In this document: piece by piece, positions 63,828 through 64,000 of the stretch
How positions within the stretch are numbered: position 1 is the stretch's first letter
Layout of the letters: the number at the start of each line of letters is the position of its first letter
Assembly (NCBI GenBank): GCA_964006375.1
Contig: OZ023262.1
Location: forward strand, 96,699,476-96,763,475
Source of the DNA: Tillus elongatus
Lineage: Eukaryota; Arthropoda; Insecta; Coleoptera; Cleridae
Direction: 5' to 3'
DNA: 64,000 nucleotides
Notes under the pieces: generated by a model
What the model saw: the letters and a program-made list of their open reading frames with translations, nothing else
Database searches by the model: none
What the model was told of the DNA's origin: nothing
Made by a program: the position numbers and the translations under genes

Positions 63828-64000
63828 TATATATTTATGGGTCACACCTATAACTAAAAAAATAAAACACAGATTTTGATAAAACTTGGTGAGTACCTTC
63901 CTTTCGTAAGTGGCTTGGATAAGTTTGTTAGCCAGGGAAATCGGCCAAGGTTTTCCCGGAAAATGTTGTATTTTCTTTCGAAAAAAAATGGAAATAAAAT
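63622..64000 (+). mobile_element. (TA)n family copy, complete to the window edge
   Basis: 5' hairpin (TTAGTGATTTTTCTTG, then AAAAAATTCACTAATGAGG), conserved block (AAATGAGCGCTATTTAGGAC, CCCTGGAACCCAAATCCGAG), TA core 63756-63824, then 3' block (GATTTTGATAAAACTTGGTG, GTTAGCCAGGGAAATCGG, TTTCTTTCGAAAAAAAA). The final hairpin would lie beyond the window. Confidence 0.87.

Overview
The window is eukaryotic and looks like the intergenic DNA of an insect. It is strongly AT-rich and has no operons or bacterial signals. It is packed with decayed transposons of types typical of insects: LOA/Lian-like, R1-like and CR1/L2/Daphne-like non-LTR retrotransposons, Ty3/gypsy and BEL/Pao fragments, Tc1/mariner, pogo/jerky and hAT elements, and Helentron-type Helitrons. 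About twenty (TA)n arrays, many longer than 80 bp, sit mostly inside repeats. The order cannot be fixed from the sequence alone.

Layout. 0-7.6 kb: a three-unit tandem repeat, a hAT element nested in a long-inverted-repeat MITE, a Tc1 relic, a Daphne-like reverse transcriptase (RT) fragment and a fold-back element between two (TA)n arrays. 7.6-13.9 kb: mostly unassigned AT-rich DNA with two very short LOA-like 3' ends and a mariner-type relic. 13.98-16.6 kb: a GC-rich, 5'-truncated LOA element with a clear 14-bp target duplication. 16.8-24 kb: a zinc-finger relic, a fold-back MITE, a possible pair of host exons, an R1-like 3' end duplicated in tandem, a BEL/Pao integrase relic and several copies of a (TA)n-bearing repeat family. 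25.2-32.1 kb (+) and 41.35-34.8 kb (-): two decayed copies of one Helentron family, facing each other. Each encodes a basic repeat region, DUF6570, a HUH Rep, a Pif1-like helicase, an EEP endonuclease and a Ulp1-like cysteine protease. Between them lie a 310-bp inverted-repeat element and a hAT element with a perfect 8-bp target duplication. 42-49 kb: a gypsy 3' LTR, and a second LOA-like element inserted in a copy of the (TA)n repeat. 49.6-50.8 kb: the one intact, non-transposon gene, a 396-aa ankyrin-repeat protein with a SOCS-box-like C-terminus. 51-56.4 kb: a mariner with long inverted repeats nested in another inverted repeat, then a pogo/jerky relic whose 5' part is present three times. 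56.4-64 kb: two copies of a Daphne-like 3' region flanking an oppositely oriented CR1/L2/Daphne-like element with recognisable ORF1 and ORF2.

The most interesting signals are: (1) the Helentron pair carrying endonuclease and Ulp1-like protease modules, in which the two copies have lost different catalytic residues; (2) a dispersed non-autonomous family with an architecture like HINE/DINE-1 (5' hairpin, conserved block, (TA)n core, conserved block, 3' hairpin), seen in about fifteen full or partial copies; (3) the intact ankyrin/SOCS-like gene within transposon-rich DNA. Apart from that gene, every coding region seen is broken, so most functions below describe ancestors rather than active proteins.
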